Shown here one piece after another: positions 14,667 through 17,633 of a DNA stretch of 17,633 bases. Within the stretch, counting starts at the first letter, position 1. The number at the start of each line of letters is the position of its first letter. Made by a program: the position numbers and the translations under genes. Source of the stretch: JASFQI01 sp050115555 (GTDB lineage Bacteria > Desulfobacterota > DSM-4660 > Desulfatiglandales > HGW-15); assembly GCA_050115555.1 (NCBI GenBank), contig JASFQI010000069.1, positions 1-17,633 of the forward strand. The letters are read 5' to 3'. The notes under the pieces are model-generated. The model did no database searches. It was not told where the DNA came from and saw only the letters and a program-made list of their open reading frames with translations.

Positions 14667-16100
14667 ATGACGCAGGACACGGTGGTCACGCGCTTTCCAC
14701 CGAGCCCCACGGGGTATCTCCATATCGGGGGCGCGAGGACCGCGCTTTTCAACTGGCTCTTTGCACGACAGCACCAGGGAAAATTCATCCTTAGGATTGA
14801 GGACACGGACGTGCAGCGATCAACCGAGGAAGCCGCACGTGCGATTCTTGATTCCATGGAATGGCTGGGACTGAGCTGGGACGAGGGGCCGTTTTTTCAG
14901 AGCCGCCGATACGACGTATATGAGGCGTTCATCGAACGCCTTCTCGATTCGGGCATGGCCTACCACTGCCACTGTTCTCCCGCAGATCTGGATAAAAAGA
15001 GGGAAGAGGCCCGAGCAAAAGGACTGAAACCCAAGTACGACGGGACCTGCCGGGAGCAGGGTCTGGGACCGGCGCCCGGCTCTGTCGTACGTTTGAAGGC
15101 GCCTCAAACCGGAAAAACCGTTTTTCAGGATCTCGTCAAGGGGCGAATCTCGGTGAACAATGATGAGCTGGACGACCTGGTGCTGAAGCGTTCGGACGGC
15201 CATCCCACATATCACCTTGCCGTGGTGGTGGACGACATTACCATGGGTGTGAATCACGTGATCCGCGGCGATGACCACGTCAACAACACGCCTCGGCAGA
15301 TTCTGATTTACCAGGCGCTCGGTGAACCCCTTCCCAAGTACGCCCACGTTCCCATGATCCTTGGTCCGGATCGAACGCGTCTGAGCAAACGACACGGGGC
15401 CACATCCGTCCTGGCCTATCGCGACATGGGATATCTGCCCCAGGCCCTCTTGAACGGCCTGGCCCGATTGGGCTGGTCGTACGGTGATCAGGAAAAATTT
15501 TCTATCAACGAATTGATCGATAAGTTCAGCCTGGACCGGGTCGGCAAATCCGCAGGCGTTTTCAATGCGGAAAAGCTGCTTGACCTGAACGCATGGTATA
15601 TTCGGGAGAGTCCCACGTCGGATCTGGTCGAGCCGGTGGCCTCATTTCTTGAGGAACGTGGCATCCCCAAGCCGGATCGCGAAAAGCTCGTGCAGGCCGT
15701 GGAAACATTGAAGGCCCGCAGCCGGACCCTGCAGGAAATGGCAGAAGGAGCGGATTTCTACTTCCGGCCCCCATCCTCCTACGACGAAAAAGGGGACCGA
15801 AAATTTCTGAAGCCGAACACCCTGGCCCCACTGGGAGAACTTCGGGAACGCCTGGCGGCCTGGGAGGACTTCAGTGAAGCGGGCCTGGAATCCTTCTTCA
15901 AGGCCTACCTGGAGGAAAAAGAGATCAAGCTGGGAAAGATCGCCCAGCCTCTCAGGGTCGCATTGACGGGCAAGACAGCCAGCCCGGGGCTTTTCGAGAT
16001 CATGCACGTCCTTGGAAAAGAGGAGGTGCTCCGAAGAGTCGATGCGGTTGTAAGCCACATTCAGGGCAAACAGGAAAATACCGGGTCGCAGCCATCATGA
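14667..16100 (+). CDS. gltX: Glutamyl-tRNA synthetase
   Basis: GltX charges tRNA-Glu with glutamate for protein synthesis. The 477-residue protein has the class I signatures HIGG (19-22, in PSPTGYLHIGGARTALFNW) and RLSKR (238-242, the KMSKS-type loop), plus RIEDTDVQRST after the first. The segment CHCSPADL...YDGTC resembles the cysteine-bearing insert of many bacterial enzymes. The full length and the C-terminal anticodon-binding part distinguish it from the shorter GluQ-type protein. The frame is open far upstream into the PilZ gene, but homology begins just after the ATG at 14667, with GGAGG 11 bases before it. The stop overlaps the next gene's ATG. Confidence 0.97.
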   Translation: MTQDTVVTRFPPSPTGYLHIGGARTALFNWLFARQHQGKFILRIEDTDVQRSTEEAARAILDSMEWLGLSWDEGPFFQSRRYDVYEAFIERLLDSGMAYHCHCSPADLDKKREEARAKGLKPKYDGTCREQGLGPAPGSVVRLKAPQTGKTVFQDLVKGRISVNNDELDDLVLKRSDGHPTYHLAVVVDDITMGVNHVIRGDDHVNNTPRQILIYQALGEPLPKYAHVPMILGPDRTRLSKRHGATSVLAYRDMGYLPQALLNGLARLGWSYGDQEKFSINELIDKFSLDRVGKSAGVFNAEKLLDLNAWYIRESPTSDLVEPVASFLEERGIPKPDREKLVQAVETLKARSRTLQEMAEGADFYFRPPSSYDEKGDRKFLKPNTLAPLGELRERLAAWEDFSEAGLESFFKAYLEEKEIKLGKIAQPLRVALTGKTASPGLFEIMHVLGKEEVLRRVDAVVSHIQGKQENTGSQPS

Positions 16101-16570
16101 TCAAGCTGGTGCAAAAATTTTTCAGCTCTCCGAGCAAGGATTCGGAAGAAGGAAAAACCGGGAACCATGACGTCCGGGTCGCTGCCTGCGCGCTTCTTCT
16201 GGAAATGGCCGACATTGACGGGGAGTTTTCCCCAGACGAACAAGACATGATTGTATCCACGCTTCGGGAGCACTACGGCCTTCCCCAAGAGGCGGCTCAG
16301 GAACTGCTCGATGCCGCCGCCCGTGAGGTGGAAGAGAGCATAGACCTGTGGCGGTTCACAAACCTGATCAACCAGCACTACACCCGGGAGGAAAAGGAAC
16401 AAATTCTCGAGCTTGCTTGGCAGGTCGCCCTCTCCGACCACAACCTCGACCGGCACGAGGACTACCTGGCCCACAAGCTTGGAGAGCTGCTGCGGTTGGA
16501 CAACCGTCAGCTTATCGACGCCAAGCTGCGTGTCAAGCGCCGAATCGAACGACAGGGCAAATCCTCCTGA
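16097..16570 (+). CDS. TerB-family protein
   Basis: A 157-residue soluble helical protein of the TerB (tellurite-resistance-B-like) family. The key acidic motif ADIDGEFSPDE (38-48) and the second, related motif ALSDHNLDRHEDYLAHKL near 115-132 fit the two metal-binding halves of this fold. These proteins are common and widely divergent; tellurite resistance should not be assumed, since no other ter gene is present. The ATG overlaps the gltX stop (ATGA), so it is translated with gltX. The N-terminal 25 residues are a variable charged tail. It is followed by the GAT repeat and a convergent gene. Confidence 0.85.
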   Translation: MIKLVQKFFSSPSKDSEEGKTGNHDVRVAACALLLEMADIDGEFSPDEQDMIVSTLREHYGLPQEAAQELLDAAAREVEESIDLWRFTNLINQHYTREEKEQILELAWQVALSDHNLDRHEDYLAHKLGELLRLDNRQLIDAKLRVKRRIERQGKSS

Positions 16571-16574
16571 ATTC

Positions 16575-16601
16575 GATTTCGATCGCGATTTCGATGATGA
16601 C
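16575..16601 (+). repeat. Six-base-period GAT repeat downstream of the TerB gene
   Basis: GAT occurs at 16575, 16581, 16587 and 16593, followed directly by GATGAC, in the 36-base gap between the TerB stop and the stop of the convergent SUMF1-type gene. The unit is (GATNNN)n, as in the array at 14479 but on the opposite strand. It includes the palindrome ATCGCGAT but no U-tract. Confidence 0.6.
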
Positions 16602-16606
16602 AAAAA

Positions 16607-17633
16607 TCAGAAGGCTACACAGCGAAAACCGAGAAGGTTGGAGTGCGTTTTGGGAGAAAAGGCCGTTCCGGAGAGCAGGCTGGCCGTATTCCCGGCGATC
16701 CACCCTGCCCCCCGCGACATGCGGCGGTTCCCATCCTCTCCTCGGGCCACGGTCATTGTCCACTCGAGCACATTGCCCAAACCGTCGGCGATCCCCAGGG
16801 TATTGGCGTTCGCCATGAAACGATCCACATTTGACGTTTCTCCAACGCCGGTCTCCTCCACATTGCAGGCGTCTTTCTTCCACTCATTCCCCCATGGATA
16901 CAGGAACCCTTCCTGCGTACGCATGGCGGCCTCCCATTCCTGCTCCGTAGGGAGCCTCTTTCCGGTCCAGGCTGCGAAGGCCATGGCGTCCTCCAGGCTG
17001 ACCTGTACCACAGGATGATTCCGCCTCCCCCGCAAGGTGCTCCCGGGACCGGTGGGTTGATACCAGCACGCTCCTCGAATGCGGCTACTCACAATCCCGG
17101 AGCTGCAGTACAGGGTCTGCTTTCCTGTTCGCTCGTCCTTCACGCGGCAGTAACGCCCCTGGTACACCGTGCCGTACCCTTCTTTCTCCGCCATGGTGGT
17201 GTACCCGGTCTTCTCCACAAAGACCTCGAAAAGGGCATTGGTCACCGGAAACCGGCCTATGTAAAATGCCGGCAGACGCATCCGCTCTTCCATGTCGTCT
17301 TCTGTTGAAATGGCCCTCCCGACGTTCGGATACAATCCTTCGGGTACAAGAATATACGCGTTGAAAAACCGGTCCATTGCAGCCAGGGAGGTATTGAACT
17401 CTTCTGAAAGGATCCTCCTTCGCTCCGGGTCCTCCCGCGCTCCCTGGGGTTCGTCCTCGAGAAAGTTCCAACCGTCCAGGACCTGCTCGTCTTCATCCTC
17501 CCCTTCGCCCTCCCCGGATTCTGTGGCACCCTCTTCAGCCTCTCCCTCCCCGTCCACAACCTCCACGTCCTCGTAGGCGTCGTCCGTGATCTCTTCTTCG
17601 CCCTCCGCCTCCTCGAGCTCGGTATCCTCCAGG
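16607..17633 (-). CDS. SUMF1/FGE-fold protein without catalytic cysteines (partial, N-terminus outside window)
   Basis: The minus-strand frame is open from the window edge to the stop at 16607, about 341 residues; the true start is outside. The first 50 visible residues are almost entirely Glu, Asp and Gly (low complexity). The rest is a formylglycine-generating-enzyme (FGE-sulfatase) fold: FYIGRFPVTNALFEVFV, HPVVQVSLEDAMAFAAWTGK, RLPTEQEWEAAMR, YPWGNEW, GLGNVLEWT, and the end LLGFRCVAF. True FGE enzymes have a pair of redox cysteines about 15-20 residues before GFRC; here that stretch (SLLSGTAFSPKTHSN) has none, so oxidation of a sulfatase cysteine is unlikely. Relatives without these cysteines serve as structural or ligand-binding domains, often beside kinases or signalling proteins. 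No sulfatase gene is visible nearby. It is convergent with the TerB gene. Confidence 0.85.
   Translation of the reverse strand, partial: LEDTELEEAEGEEEITDDAYEDVEVVDGEGEAEEGATESGEGEGEDEDEQVLDGWNFLEDEPQGAREDPERRRILSEEFNTSLAAMDRFFNAYILVPEGLYPNVGRAISTEDDMEERMRLPAFYIGRFPVTNALFEVFVEKTGYTTMAEKEGYGTVYQGRYCRVKDERTGKQTLYCSSGIVSSRIRGACWYQPTGPGSTLRGRRNHPVVQVSLEDAMAFAAWTGKRLPTEQEWEAAMRTQEGFLYPWGNEWKKDACNVEETGVGETSNVDRFMANANTLGIADGLGNVLEWTMTVARGEDGNRRMSRGAGWIAGNTASLLSGTAFSPKTHSNLLGFRCVAF

Noticed and set aside
1..17633. CRISPR array, tRNA, rRNA, insertion sequence or prophage
   Set aside because: I saw no regularly spaced identical repeats of CRISPR type, no tRNA-like cloverleaf, and no transposase or phage protein in any frame; the GAT arrays have a six-base period and are not CRISPR.

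Overview
The window looks like a moderately GC-rich Gram-negative chromosome, most likely a sulfate-reducing or syntrophic member of Desulfobacterota (the former Deltaproteobacteria). This is inferred from gene style: a periplasmic heme-c chemoreceptor, chemotaxis and PilZ genes in one long block, and a DUF177-rpmF-plsX operon. No rRNA or marker gene fixes the taxon.

Layout. (1) Positions 1-1364, minus strand: a housekeeping operon read from a clear sigma70-type promoter, DUF177/YceD, then rpmF (ribosomal protein L32), then plsX (phospholipid synthesis, cut by the window edge). (2) Positions 1365-3503: a divergent gap, a 352-residue protein I do not recognise (plus strand), a convergent 82-residue DUF6504-like protein (minus strand) whose end overlaps it by 16 bases, and a 515-base gap with hairpins and candidate promoters facing both ways. 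(3) Positions 3504-14449: a chemotaxis-like cluster, all plus strand with short gaps or ATGA overlaps: cheA, cheW, two chemoreceptors in tandem, a CheY-SAM fusion, a 71-residue helical protein, cheB, cheR and a PilZ protein. (4) Positions 14450-16606: gltX and a translationally coupled TerB-family gene, bounded on both sides by short six-base-period GAT repeats in opposite orientation. (5) Positions 16607-17633, minus strand: the C-terminal part of a protein with a formylglycine-generating-enzyme (SUMF1) fold, which lacks the catalytic cysteines and carries a very acidic region before the domain.

How the genes may work together. The two receptors have almost the same cytoplasmic signalling hairpin but different periplasmic sensors: one has a double Cache-type region for small ligands, the other a CxxCH heme-c site. 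Both would feed one CheA-CheW array, adapted by CheR and CheB. The only stand-alone receiver in the cluster is joined to a SAM (sterile alpha motif) domain, and the last gene is a PilZ c-di-GMP receptor. No flagellar gene, CheD, CheC, CheX or CheZ is present. I infer an output other than a simple flagellar switch, such as pili, surface behaviour or c-di-GMP-linked control, but the sequence alone does not prove it. The most interesting items are the CheY-SAM fusion, the heme-c receptor, the small conserved-looking gene between them and cheB, and the modified CheA.
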